Below are positions 46,972 through 56,006 of a DNA stretch of 59,531 nucleotides, piece by piece. A model generated the notes under the pieces. That model did not search any database, was not told where the DNA came from, and saw nothing but the letters and a program-made list of their open reading frames with translations. Both the position numbers and the translations under genes were made by a program. The first letter of the stretch is position 1, and the number at the start of each line of letters is the position of its first letter. This DNA comes from a virus, in IMG/VR virus record IMGVR_UViG_3300033148_008638, positions 1 to 59,531 of that record. One strand, 5' to 3'.

Positions 46972-47388
46972 ATGGGTAACTCCCACTTTAAAAGTAATGT
47001 TATAGCCAAGACTGGTAATGAAACCATTCGTGGTTTTGCTACTATCTCTGCAACTACGCTAACAGGCGGATCTCTTAACGGTTTTGCAACTGTTACTGCA
47101 ACTACACTGACAGGTGGAACTGTTAAAGCAACTTCTGCTATGCATGCAGAATCTCTAACAGCTACTACTGTTAATATTAGTGGAGTAACATCGATAGCAG
47201 CTGGTCAGTACATAAAGCTTGGCAGCCACCAATATATTCTGTTTGGTGATATGGATAACCAAGCATCTGTTGAAGCAGCAGCTACAGCAGTTGATGCCTC
47301 TTGTAGAGGTTCGCTGTACTTAGGTACTGATGGCCAAGCTTGGATAATGACAGCAGATGATACTGCTGCTACTATAAGTGTAACATAA
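46972..47388 (+). CDS. Virion repeat protein (probable)
   Basis: A 138-residue threonine/alanine-rich protein with repeated ATTLTGG units (ATISATTLTGGSLNGFATVTATTLTGG), then a globular end (RGSLYLGTDGQAWIMTADDTAATISVT). This resembles head-decoration or fibre proteins. AAGGAGGTGTTTTAAGC precedes the ATG, and a terminator follows directly, suggesting high and separate expression. Confidence 0.65.
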   Translation: MGNSHFKSNVIAKTGNETIRGFATISATTLTGGSLNGFATVTATTLTGGTVKATSAMHAESLTATTVNISGVTSIAAGQYIKLGSHQYILFGDMDNQASVEAAATAVDASCRGSLYLGTDGQAWIMTADDTAATISVT

Positions 47389-47394
47389 AATAAA

Positions 47395-47429
47395 CACCCC
47401 CCATCTCAAAAGGGATGGGGAGTTGTTTT
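47395..47429 (+). terminator. Intrinsic terminator
   Basis: CCCCATC (47399-47405) pairs with GATGGGG (47414-47420) and is followed by AGTTGTTTT, seven bases after the stop of the repeat protein gene. The remaining gap to 47577 holds a possible short hydrophobic frame ending at 47577 without a ribosome site. Confidence 0.75.
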
Positions 47430-47577
47430 AAGTATATAACCTTGTTGTATACCTAAAACAATTCAAATACGTCCTACCTCCCTGTTACTTCTATTCATGT
47501 TCATATTGTTCGGAACTGCTTTTACTGAAGCGCATACTATAACGACTAATAAATTAATTTTAAGGGGTGATATCTAA

Positions 47578-47976
47578 ATGGCTATTCTTAGTCACATTGG
47601 CCGCAAATTCTTTGACGGCTATAATGTTGCAAGCACAAATTTTGTTTATACAGCTAATGCATCTACTGGTGCAGATGATGGTTGGATCTCATGCAAGGCA
47701 GATTATGTCGGTGTACAAGTCTGTGCTGCTACCTTAGACTCCGATGTTGCACCTACGTTAACATACAGAGTTGAAGGAAGAGCAGAAACTATAAATAGAG
47801 CAGCCTCAATATATGTTGGGGAGTTCAGTTCTGCAGAAAATATAGATACTCTAATAACTATTACACCAAAGATGAAGGAAATAAGAGTTGGAGTGAAAGT
47901 TTCTTCTGTAGCAAGTGATACTTCTGCTTCCTACAATAGTTTCTATGCTGGTATATTCATGAGTGAAGATAGATAA
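47578..47976 (+). CDS. Virion-associated protein (probable)
   Basis: A 132-residue protein (MAILSHIGRKFFDGYNVAST...) composed mostly of beta strands with an AxVxSDTSASYNSFYAGIFMS end. AAGGGGTGATATCTAA precedes the ATG. Its place among head genes and composition suggest a minor capsid or decoration protein. Confidence 0.55.
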   Translation: MAILSHIGRKFFDGYNVASTNFVYTANASTGADDGWISCKADYVGVQVCAATLDSDVAPTLTYRVEGRAETINRAASIYVGEFSSAENIDTLITITPKMKEIRVGVKVSSVASDTSASYNSFYAGIFMSEDR

Positions 47977-47997
47977 AAGGAGATCGAGTGAGATAAA

Positions 47998-48222
47998 TTG
48001 ACAATTACTATAGATACAAAAATTGCTTTGATTGAAAAAAGTCTTAAAGATAATACAAGATTAACTAAAGAGATACATACAGCTATAACTGGAACTAATG
48101 GCAAAAAGGGTATTATTACCAGACTAAATTTGGTTGAAGCATCTAATAGAAGGGTGTGGTACTTTTTAGGTGTCTTAGTTTCTTTGGTTGGTGGAATTTT
48201 AATGAAGTTGATGGTTTTCTAA
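47998..48222 (+). CDS. XhlA-like holin-accessory protein
   Basis: A 74-residue protein starting at TTG 47998: coiled-coil N-terminal part (IDTKIALIEKSLKDNTRLTKEIHTAI) and one C-terminal membrane span (VWYFLGVLVSLVGGILMKLMVF). This layout is that of XhlA-type lysis accessory proteins. AAAGGAGATC lies 15 bases upstream, rather far. Overlaps the next gene by one base. Confidence 0.6.
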   Translation: MTITIDTKIALIEKSLKDNTRLTKEIHTAITGTNGKKGIITRLNLVEASNRRVWYFLGVLVSLVGGILMKLMVF

Positions 48223-48470
48223 TGTCTGATTGTCCTTTATGTAATGTAAAAGAAAGTGATGTAATTTGGAGAGACGGTTCCTTCTTTGGATTAATATGTA
48301 GAACCTGCCATGTTCCTCTCATAGTTTTAACTGAACATAAAGAAAAGATAACAGATGAGGAGATGAAAGAGGCAGAAGATATACGCAAGAGAAGATACCC
48401 TGACTATAAGTTTAGAGGAATTGGAACTAGGTCAATAAAATCACATTGGCATGAACATATAATAAAATAG
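48222..48470 (+). CDS. Small metal-binding protein
   Basis: An 82-residue protein from ATG 48222 with CPLC (4-7) and CRTCH (27-31), then SHWHEHI at the end; these could bind zinc. The start forms TAATG with the previous stop. Function unknown. Confidence 0.65.
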   Translation: MSDCPLCNVKESDVIWRDGSFFGLICRTCHVPLIVLTEHKEKITDEEMKEAEDIRKRRYPDYKFRGIGTRSIKSHWHEHIIK

Positions 48471-48479
48471 GAGTGGTGA

Positions 48480-50024
48480 ATGAAAAATGATGAGAAAAAT
48501 AGAGATGATTTTTGTATAGACGAACCAGTTGTAACCTCGTTTTTCATTGGGGAACTTGGATGGGGCCTTCAAAGATGGTTTTCTTTTCTTCGTTACCTTA
48601 AAAAAGAGGTTTATCCTGACCGTAAGTTTTTATTAATGGCTCCTTTGCAGTATCACAGTTTCGTCAATGACTTTGTAGCATATACAATAGACCTTCCAAA
48701 GGAATTCTATGATTTAAAACTAGACACAGATTGTTATGAAGCTGTAGTTCCTGGATCTAAACCTGGAAGTTTAACACCTCCAGATGTTTATGCTGCTCTT
48801 ATTAGATATTTCCGACACGTATATAACAAAGATAAGGCTATTGAAATCTGGACACCAAGGGGATTTGATCTTACAGTTGATAATAGACCTCAGCTATTTA
48901 AAAAATATGTTACACAGCGAGTAGGCAGTGATAAGCCTATGATAACTGTATTCCCTAGGGGTAGAGCAAGAGCCTCCCAGAGAAATGTGCCAGAATTTAT
49001 ATGGAGAGAAGTAGTTGATGAACTAAAGAAAGAATATACAGTAGTATTGGGTGGAACTCCTAATGGTTCTTTTCTATCAGACTACAAAGACAAGAATGTA
49101 ATTAATTTAATCCCATATGACTCAGAAGACAAAATTGAACATATAATTGAGTATCTCAATTCTTCTGTATGTTCTGTTTCTAGCCAAAGTGGATTAACCC
49201 ATGTATCTTTACTCTGTGATACTCCTACTTATATAATAGGACACGAAAAGGAGAGGCATTGTGTAATAGAGAATCGTTTTACCACTGCAACCTCTTTTAG
49301 ATACGTGCAAGATTATCGTGCAATAGATGCTAAAACAATACTATCTGATATATCCAGCTTCCTCGATGCACTAAATAAAGCAGGTTGGGACTATAATAGA
49401 AATAGGAATGAGTTGATAAACAGACCTTCACTAAGAACATTAGCTGATAAGAAAGATCTAGTTGGAGTAGAAATAGGAGTACAATTTGGTGAGAATGCAT
49501 TTAACATGCTTGAAAACCTTGATATAAAGAAATTATATCTGATTGATAACTACAAATTATATGGAGACTCTCAACCAGGTAGAGGTTATGATCAGCAAAA
49601 GCAACTTGATGATGCAAAAGCAATAGCTAAAAGGAATTTAGACAGATACAAAGACAAAGTAGTTTGGATAGAGAAACTCTCTGAAGAAGCTGTAGGAGAT
49701 GTTAAAGATGAATTGGATTTTGTCTATGTTGATGGAAACCACTACTATGAATACGTCCAAAAAGACATAGAATTGTACTACCCAAAATTGAAGGAAGGGG
49801 GGCTAATGGGGTTCCACGACTTTGGTGATAGTTCTCCTACCAATGGAGTGAAGAGGGCTGTGGAAGAGTTCTTCGGCAGCAGAAACATTGAAATATCTTC
49901 AGGAGTCAGTCAGGTAGGAACACATATCGTTCCAGAGGGCTGGATAATAAAGCCAATATCGTTCTCTGAAATTATTAATGACGATACTAGCATTTTAAAT
50001 TCTATCATAGGGAAAAATAAATGA
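48480..50024 (+). CDS. Glycosyltransferase (GT9-like) fused to class I methyltransferase
   Basis: A 514-residue two-domain protein. Residues about 1-290 resemble a GT9-type glycosyltransferase (FIGELGWGLQRWFSFLRYLKKEVYPDRKF; PMITVFPRGRA; SSVCSVSSQSGLTHVSLLCDTPTYIIGHE). Residues about 320-500 are an AdoMet methyltransferase: VGVEIGVQFGENAFNML (motif I), LDFVYVDGNHYYEYVQKDIELYYPKLKEGGLMGFHD. It would transfer and methylate a sugar. It opens the ten-gene glycan block. Confidence 0.8.
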   Translation: MKNDEKNRDDFCIDEPVVTSFFIGELGWGLQRWFSFLRYLKKEVYPDRKFLLMAPLQYHSFVNDFVAYTIDLPKEFYDLKLDTDCYEAVVPGSKPGSLTPPDVYAALIRYFRHVYNKDKAIEIWTPRGFDLTVDNRPQLFKKYVTQRVGSDKPMITVFPRGRARASQRNVPEFIWREVVDELKKEYTVVLGGTPNGSFLSDYKDKNVINLIPYDSEDKIEHIIEYLNSSVCSVSSQSGLTHVSLLCDTPTYIIGHEKERHCVIENRFTTATSFRYVQDYRAIDAKTILSDISSFLDALNKAGWDYNRNRNELINRPSLRTLADKKDLVGVEIGVQFGENAFNMLENLDIKKLYLIDNYKLYGDSQPGRGYDQQKQLDDAKAIAKRNLDRYKDKVVWIEKLSEEAVGDVKDELDFVYVDGNHYYEYVQKDIELYYPKLKEGGLMGFHDFGDSSPTNGVKRAVEEFFGSRNIEISSGVSQVGTHIVPEGWIIKPISFSEIINDDTSILNSIIGKNK

Positions 50025-50947
50025 CGGACAAAAATGTAGTCATTGTTGGAGTCTTAAATAATCCACTCAGTTCTAATGTTTGGATGGCTAATAGTTTTAT
50101 CAAGTGTGGGTTTAATGTAATACCTGTGAATTATCGTACAATTATTCAAAACTATGGGCACACGTTCTTTAAGAATTTGATAATTGATACAGTGAAAAAT
50201 TATAGTCCTTATCTGACTATATTCTGCAAATGTAATGGGGTTGACCCAAACATCATTTCAGAGTGTAGCAAATTCTCACCTACATGGTTGTGGATGCCCG
50301 ACTCCTTAATTATTGCCCAACAACACCCTGAGATAGTAAAAAGCGCAAAGCGAACTACTTTTAGTTCCTGCCAGTCTCAGACTACTGTAGATTATTTCAA
50401 GGGGAAAGGGGTGAAAAATTGCTACCATATTTACGAGGGTATAGATAGGGATGTCCACTATCCTGTAGAGCCTGTAGAGAAGTATAAAGCAGATGTTAGT
50501 TTTATTGGAAGTCGAACATCTGAAAGAGATAAGTATAAAAAGCTACTAGAGGACAGTGGTTATACCACCAAGTTCTACGGAGAAGGTTATTCTGGAGTTG
50601 TATCTGCTAAAGAGTGGAGAGAGATTTGCTCAAGCTCAAAATTTATGCTTTCTATAAATACATTCAACAATATTCCTGATTACTTCAGTGGTCGTGTTTT
50701 TGAGTATGCAGGGTCTGGTGCTTGTATTCTCCACTATAATCCTAGTGGTGAGTCAATTACTCCATTTGAAGAAAGTAAAGAGATAGTATATTTTAAAGAT
50801 GAAAAAGATTTGCTTAGCAAATTAAAAAATATATATACAATAACTGCAAGAAAGATTGGAATGAATGGAAGAAAAAAAGTGATGGAAAAATATACTTTGG
50901 ATCACTCCGTTAGACAAATTATAAATATAGTAGAGGGGAGTAAATGA
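50021..50947 (+). CDS. Glycosyltransferase (CgeB/GT1-like)
   Basis: A 308-residue protein. WMPDSLII, TTFSSCQSQTTVDYFKGKGVKNCYHIYEGID, DVSFIGSRTSERDKYKKLLEDSG, and PDYFSGRVFEYAGSGACILHYNPSGESITPFEESKEIVYFKDE form the GT-B donor-binding pattern of CgeB-type proteins. Overlaps the previous and next genes by 4 bases each. Confidence 0.8.
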   Translation: MTDKNVVIVGVLNNPLSSNVWMANSFIKCGFNVIPVNYRTIIQNYGHTFFKNLIIDTVKNYSPYLTIFCKCNGVDPNIISECSKFSPTWLWMPDSLIIAQQHPEIVKSAKRTTFSSCQSQTTVDYFKGKGVKNCYHIYEGIDRDVHYPVEPVEKYKADVSFIGSRTSERDKYKKLLEDSGYTTKFYGEGYSGVVSAKEWREICSSSKFMLSINTFNNIPDYFSGRVFEYAGSGACILHYNPSGESITPFEESKEIVYFKDEKDLLSKLKNIYTITARKIGMNGRKKVMEKYTLDHSVRQIINIVEGSK

Positions 50948-51810
50948 AAAAAGTTTTGTACTGCTTTCCACACGGTTTGGGGGATGCCATAATGGCAACA
51001 CCTGCTCTCCGATCCCTCAAAAAACAAGATCCAGATTTATATATTGGATTGGCTACGATGAAACGGAAGGATAGAGATTTTAAAGGGCTACTATCTAATC
51101 TACCTTTTATTGATGAAATTATTCCTTGTCTTAGTGATCCCTGGAATGATTTTACAAATTATCCAGACGGTCTCCAGGGTGTATTAAAAGAAGCTCAAGC
51201 AGTTGCTAAGGAAAGAGGTTTTGATAAAACTATCCTCATTCCAACAAAGCGGTATGGAGACGGTCTAGAGTTACATAAGATCTTTAGGATAGCCTATGAG
51301 ACAAGTGCAATATTTAATTATATAGAAGATCTTCAAACTGAGCTGGCAATAACAGAAGACGCCGAAAAGCGAGTAGAAGAGTTTGTCAAGAATTATCCAA
51401 GACCATTTCTAGTCCTTCATGCTAAATCTGGTAATCCTCCAAAGGATCTATCTTCGGAAGAAGCTGAGAATTTAATTGAGAAGTATAAAGATCATACAGT
51501 CTTTGAGTTTGGTAGAGTCTCTACCAAGAGGTCTATCTTAATCAAAGAAAATGATATGGAATTTACAAAAGCACTGGTTAAAACAGCAGATAATGTATTA
51601 GCAATAGATAGTGTCATTATGCATATAGCAGGAGTATTTAAACGACCTCTTGAGGCAGTTTTTATTACTACACCAATTATTCAAGCTATACCTTTAACGT
51701 ATGATTGTTCTGTTACCATAGTAGACAAGGTAAGAGAACAGGCTGATAATTTAATAAACTATAAGAAACAATTATCTGAGCTCTTTCCAAAACAAAGCAC
51801 AGCATCTTAA
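50944..51810 (+). CDS. Heptosyltransferase-like GT9 glycosyltransferase
   Basis: A 288-residue protein. KKVLYCFPHGLGDAIMATPALRSLKKQDPD is the GT9 N-terminal signature (G-LGD-I--TPALR-LK), PRPFLVLHAKSG the C-domain start, and ADNVLAIDSVIMHIAGVFKRPLEAVF the conserved donor-site helix. GT9 enzymes include ADP-heptose transferases, which fits with the phage heptose operon. Acceptor unknown. Confidence 0.85.
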   Translation: MKKVLYCFPHGLGDAIMATPALRSLKKQDPDLYIGLATMKRKDRDFKGLLSNLPFIDEIIPCLSDPWNDFTNYPDGLQGVLKEAQAVAKERGFDKTILIPTKRYGDGLELHKIFRIAYETSAIFNYIEDLQTELAITEDAEKRVEEFVKNYPRPFLVLHAKSGNPPKDLSSEEAENLIEKYKDHTVFEFGRVSTKRSILIKENDMEFTKALVKTADNVLAIDSVIMHIAGVFKRPLEAVFITTPIIQAIPLTYDCSVTIVDKVREQADNLINYKKQLSELFPKQSTAS

Positions 51811-51819
51811 GAGAGAAGA

Positions 51820-52665
51820 ATGAACTGCTCATCACTAACGGAAAAAACGAATTGTAGAATTTGTAAAACTGAACAAGAGTCTGGTATAGTTTTATCATAT
51901 AAAGATCTTGAGCTATCCAGATGTAAGGAGTGTGAGGCTATATTTGCAAGCAGAAGATTAAGAAAAGAATTGATAGATAGATTTTATGCAAAATATATTC
52001 CCTCAGCATTTACAGACACAGAAAAGGAAGAGTTTAAAGAAAGAGGGGAAAAGAAGTTAAAGGAAAGAGTTGAGGATGCAGAATATCAATTGACTATCTT
52101 ATACAAATATGTAGAAGATGGTAAACTCCTAGATGTAGGAGCAGCTGGCGGAACATTTCTGGATATAGCAAGAAAACACGGGTGGAGTATCAGAGGTACA
52201 GAATTAAGTGATAACTGTGTAAAGATTGCACGATTGTATTATAAGATAAATCTGTTTAAGGGAGGTATTGAAGACTTTAGAGAAAGGGGTTTTGATGCAG
52301 TAGTTTTATGGAATGTTTTGGAGCATCTGTATGAACCGTATGATGAAGTATTACATCTGAGAAAGTTATTAAACAAAGGTGGCATAATTTTAATAAAAGT
52401 TCCCAATCCTACACTAGAAATATTAAAGAAAGACCCTCAGCTACCTGGACATGTGTTTAATTTTAATTTAGAATCTTTAAAATATTTATTTGATAGAACT
52501 GGTTTTGAGATTTTAGAAGTGATAAATGGATATGATGGAGAACTGCCTACACTTATAGTAGTAGCAAGAAATATTATGGATCCCCTCTTCTCTTGGAATA
52601 TAGATAAAATAAAAACCTTAGAGGGTGGGGGATTCCGAAGCTATGAAGGTGCTTTTTCTTTTTGA
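51820..52665 (+). CDS. Zinc-finger plus AdoMet methyltransferase
   Basis: A 281-residue protein. N-terminal CRICKTEQ...RCKECEAIF zinc-binding domain (as in sugar C-methyltransferases), then KLLDVGAAGGTFLDIARKHGW (motif I), GFDAVVLWNVLEHLYEPYDEVLHLRKLLNKGGIILIKVPNP. This is the Methyltransf_13/23 layout used for sugar methylation. Its end overlaps the next gene. Confidence 0.85.
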   Translation: MNCSSLTEKTNCRICKTEQESGIVLSYKDLELSRCKECEAIFASRRLRKELIDRFYAKYIPSAFTDTEKEEFKERGEKKLKERVEDAEYQLTILYKYVEDGKLLDVGAAGGTFLDIARKHGWSIRGTELSDNCVKIARLYYKINLFKGGIEDFRERGFDAVVLWNVLEHLYEPYDEVLHLRKLLNKGGIILIKVPNPTLEILKKDPQLPGHVFNFNLESLKYLFDRTGFEILEVINGYDGELPTLIVVARNIMDPLFSWNIDKIKTLEGGGFRSYEGAFSF

Positions 52666-53620
52666 TGGATATAAGAAGTTCAACTACAGAATCTTAAAAG
52701 GTTTTGTCATCAAACTCTCTAAACTTTGTAACTTTAATATTTATGGTCCAAAAGAGTATGAGAATAACTCAGAACTTGCTCCAATAAAGTATGACCCAAA
52801 GATAACGGGTAAAGATTTAATTGGTTTATTCCATCCAGATGTATTCTTATTCCAGATTTATAATAAAAAAAACATAGAATGGTATCCGAAGGATATTTGC
52901 AAATCTGGAATTCCGTCTGCACTACTTATGGATGATCATTATACTAGAGTTCCAGAACTACAGGCAGTAGATAAAGAATGTACCGTACTTGATTGGTGTG
53001 AGACCAGTGGTCTTTCACTTATACTACGAAGACACTTCTATGAAGAAGATGCTCCTATACAGTCTGTATGGTTTCCATTTTCTGCTAATGAAGAAGAGTT
53101 TTATCCAGAAGATAGTATAGAAAGAAAGAATATAATAGGATTCGCAGGTAGTTCAGACAAAGGTAAGTATTACGTAATAAGACATAGAGCAAGAGAAATA
53201 TTAAAGCACAAACATCTCCTTGATCCTGATAGTGGGAAGTTAGGTGCAGAAAGATACCCAGAATATTTAAAAAGCCATGTAGGTATGTTATCATGTGCTG
53301 GTGGAATATTACACACACCTCTAAGTAAAACATTTGAAATACCTCTGAGTGGTACAGCTTTATTAACTAATTGGATGCATGAGTCTAAGACGCTATTTGG
53401 AGATAAGCAGTGCTTTTTCACATACAAGGATGATCTTAGCGATATTATAGATGTGGCTAAAGTTATACTAAATGATAAAGATATAGTTAAAGAGGTTACT
53501 GACAATGCTTTAAAAGTAGTACGTGAAAAACATACAGATGCAATAAGAATAAAAGAATTGTATGATATTTTGTATAGCTTAGTAGAAGGTAAGGAAATAC
53601 CAAGAGTTTGGGGGAAATAG
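52643..53620 (+). CDS. Glycosyltransferase (CgeB-like)
   Basis: A 325-residue protein starting MKVLFLFDGYKKFNYRILKGF at ATG 52643 after GGGTGGGG; a GTG at 52625 is less likely. LFHPDVFLFQIYN, IGFAGSSDKGKYYVIRHRAREIL, HVGMLSCAGGILHTPLSKTFEIPLSGTALLTNW match GT-B proteins of this type. Overlaps the methyltransferase gene by 23 bases. Confidence 0.78.
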   Translation: MKVLFLFDGYKKFNYRILKGFVIKLSKLCNFNIYGPKEYENNSELAPIKYDPKITGKDLIGLFHPDVFLFQIYNKKNIEWYPKDICKSGIPSALLMDDHYTRVPELQAVDKECTVLDWCETSGLSLILRRHFYEEDAPIQSVWFPFSANEEEFYPEDSIERKNIIGFAGSSDKGKYYVIRHRAREILKHKHLLDPDSGKLGAERYPEYLKSHVGMLSCAGGILHTPLSKTFEIPLSGTALLTNWMHESKTLFGDKQCFFTYKDDLSDIIDVAKVILNDKDIVKEVTDNALKVVREKHTDAIRIKELYDILYSLVEGKEIPRVWGK

Positions 53621-53630
53621 TAAGTTTGCT

Positions 53631-54407
53631 GTGAGGATGATTGTTAAATATTGGAGTGGGGTAGATAATTGGGGAGATAAATTAAGCCCTATACTCTTTG
53701 AATATATATCAGGAATTACTCCTACAGCTGTTAGTATGTCATTTAATAATAGTAGAAATGAAGATGTTTACTTAATAACTGGCAGTATTCTTGGACAAGC
53801 TGATGCTTATTCAATTGTATGGGGACCTGGATTTATCAAGGAAGATTGTAAGTTTAAACATAAACCAAAAGAAATCTGCGCAGTAAGAGGGCCTCTAAGT
53901 GAAAAAAAGTTGGTTGAGCAAGGATGTACATGTGGAGTTTATGGAGATCCCGCCCTACTTTATCCTAGATTTTATACTCCTAAAGTTGAAAAAAAGTATA
54001 AATTAGGAATAATACCTCATTATGTAGATAAAGGTTCTCCATTTTTAAATAAGTTTAGGAACGACTCTAGTATTTTAATTATTGATATTCAAGATGGTAT
54101 TAATAAAGTTATTGATAGTATTTGTAGTTGTGAATTAATAGCCTCCAGCTCTCTTCATGGAATTATAGCTGCTGATGCTTATGGGATACCATCTATTTGG
54201 ATAGAGTTATCTTCTAAAGTAGTAGGTGGGGGATTTAAGTTTAGAGACTACTTCTTATCTGTAAATAGAACAGACTTAGATCCACTAGTACTTAATGATA
54301 ATACAACACTTCAACAACTTTATAACAAGTTTGATGATTATAAGATCGATATTGACTTAGATAAATTGTATGATGTTTGTCCTTTTAGAAAGGAAAAGAT
54401 AATATGA
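53631..54407 (+). CDS. Polysaccharide pyruvyl transferase-like protein
   Basis: A 258-residue protein: MIVKYWSGVDNWGDKLSPILFEYISG at the start, IVWGPGFIKED, AVRGPLSEKKLVEQGC, VYGDPALLYPRFY, IASSSLHGIIAADAYGIPSIWIE. These are hallmarks of the PS_pyruv_trans family, which adds pyruvate ketals to sugars or acts as GT-B. Start could be GTG 53631 or ATG 53637. Confidence 0.85.
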   Translation: MRMIVKYWSGVDNWGDKLSPILFEYISGITPTAVSMSFNNSRNEDVYLITGSILGQADAYSIVWGPGFIKEDCKFKHKPKEICAVRGPLSEKKLVEQGCTCGVYGDPALLYPRFYTPKVEKKYKLGIIPHYVDKGSPFLNKFRNDSSILIIDIQDGINKVIDSICSCELIASSSLHGIIAADAYGIPSIWIELSSKVVGGGFKFRDYFLSVNRTDLDPLVLNDNTTLQQLYNKFDDYKIDIDLDKLYDVCPFRKEKII

Positions 54408-55339
54408 GGGGGTTAATTATAATACCCACTCGTTATAAAAATTTATTTTGTAGTAATGCACCGTTACTACTTGAAATGGTGGGAGAGAAGTTTGGATTTA
54501 ATGTTTTATATACTAATAGTAGTGTGAAGATACCATCTAATACTGATGTTGTTATATTATATGCTGTTCCTCACCACAACTACGAAAACTTATTTATGGA
54601 TTATGTAAACCTAAGTAGAGATGTAAAGCTCGTTGGTTATTTACACGACTTACATGGTAGTGAATTACTGAGTAAGAATATGCTTAAGATGTTAGATAGA
54701 TATGATGTTATACTTCGAGGTGCAGATGAAACTTTTGGAAATTTATACCCTGAACATCTAAGTAGAAGTATATTTTTTCCAAACTTTATTGCCCCTTATA
54801 CAAAATATAGTGATCTTAAGTTTAATAAGGATCCTATATATAAATGTTTACTCTCTGGTGCTCTCAGTAGACGTTATTATCCTTTGAGACAATTTATCTT
54901 TGATAAGATAGATAGGTCAAAAGTTACAATTATACCACATCCTGGATATAATAAAAGTAAAACAGAGATACTTAGTAACTCATCTTATTATATAGGTGAT
55001 AGATATATTAATAAACTGCACTCTCATTTTTGTTGTGTAACAACATCATCAAAGTTTAATTATGTTTTATCTAAGTACATAGAGATTCCAGCTACTGGAT
55101 CACTACTTATAGCAAATGAAACAAATGATTTAAGAAAGATGGGGTTTATTCCCAACAAACATTATATCTCTATAACTAAAGAAAACGTTCTTGAAACCAT
55201 ATATGAATGTTTAGATAACCCCAATAAATACACAGAAATAAGAAAAGATGGTATGGAGTTTGCTCGTAAAAATCATAGCATTAACAATAGATTTGAACAG
55301 TTCAAAACAATATTGGGGGATATAGAAAAGAATGTTTAA
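54404..55339 (+). CDS. Glycosyltransferase-like protein
   Basis: A 311-residue protein (MRGLIIIPTRYKNLFCSNAP...). YCCLLSGALSRRYYPLRQF-type and FNYVLSKYIEIPATGSLLIANETNDLRKMGFIPNKHYISI match the C-terminal part of GT1/CgeB glycosyltransferases. It overlaps its neighbours by 4 and 8 bases. Confidence 0.72.
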   Translation: MRGLIIIPTRYKNLFCSNAPLLLEMVGEKFGFNVLYTNSSVKIPSNTDVVILYAVPHHNYENLFMDYVNLSRDVKLVGYLHDLHGSELLSKNMLKMLDRYDVILRGADETFGNLYPEHLSRSIFFPNFIAPYTKYSDLKFNKDPIYKCLLSGALSRRYYPLRQFIFDKIDRSKVTIIPHPGYNKSKTEILSNSSYYIGDRYINKLHSHFCCVTTSSKFNYVLSKYIEIPATGSLLIANETNDLRKMGFIPNKHYISITKENVLETIYECLDNPNKYTEIRKDGMEFARKNHSINNRFEQFKTILGDIEKNV

Positions 55340-56006
55340 GCAAAAACACAAATTAATTATAGTAGGTATAGGTTCATTTGCAGAGATAGCATATGAATAT
55401 TTTACATACGATTCTGATTATGAGATTAAAGCTTTTAGCGTAGAAAAAGTACTTGTAAAAGATAAAAAGTTTTTGGCATTACCTTTGGTAGCTTTTGAAG
55501 ATATAGAAAAGTTTTATAATCCAGTAGATTATAGAGTTTTTATAGCGATAGGCTATGATCACATGAATAAAGATAGAACAAGGCTTTATCTACAGGCAAA
55601 GAAAAAAGGATATATAATAGCCTCTTACGTTTCTTCAAGAGCTTTTGTTTGGCGTAATGTAAAGATAGGAGAGAATTGCTTTATATTTGAGAATAATGTA
55701 GTCCAGCCATTTACTAAAATAGGAAACAACGTTATTTTATGGAGCGGTAATCATATAGGGCATCACTCTACTATAAATGATAACTGTTTCATATCATCAC
55801 ATGTAGTAATTTCTGGTTTTTGTAATATTGGTAAAAACTGCTTCTTAGGAGTAAATAGTACTATAGCTAACGGCCTTAAGATAAAAGAAAATTGTTTGAT
55901 TGGTGCAGGCACTAATATAATAAAAGATACTATAGCAAATAAAGTTTATGTAGGCAATCCTGCAAGAGAAGCGAGGAGTGTAGATGAAATGGAGAAAATT
56001 AGGTAA
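55332..56006 (+). CDS. NeuD-like sugar O/N-acetyltransferase
   Basis: A 224-residue protein. N-terminal Rossmann-like LIIVGIGSFAEIAYEYF, then left-handed beta-helix hexapeptides (VKIGENCFIFENNVVQPFTKIGNNVIL, NIGKNCFLGVNSTIANGLKIKENCLIGAG) and the end VGNPAREARS. This is the NeuD/PglD layout: acetylation of an amino or hydroxyl group on a nucleotide sugar. Confidence 0.85.
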   Translation: MFKQKHKLIIVGIGSFAEIAYEYFTYDSDYEIKAFSVEKVLVKDKKFLALPLVAFEDIEKFYNPVDYRVFIAIGYDHMNKDRTRLYLQAKKKGYIIASYVSSRAFVWRNVKIGENCFIFENNVVQPFTKIGNNVILWSGNHIGHHSTINDNCFISSHVVISGFCNIGKNCFLGVNSTIANGLKIKENCLIGAGTNIIKDTIANKVYVGNPAREARSVDEMEKIR

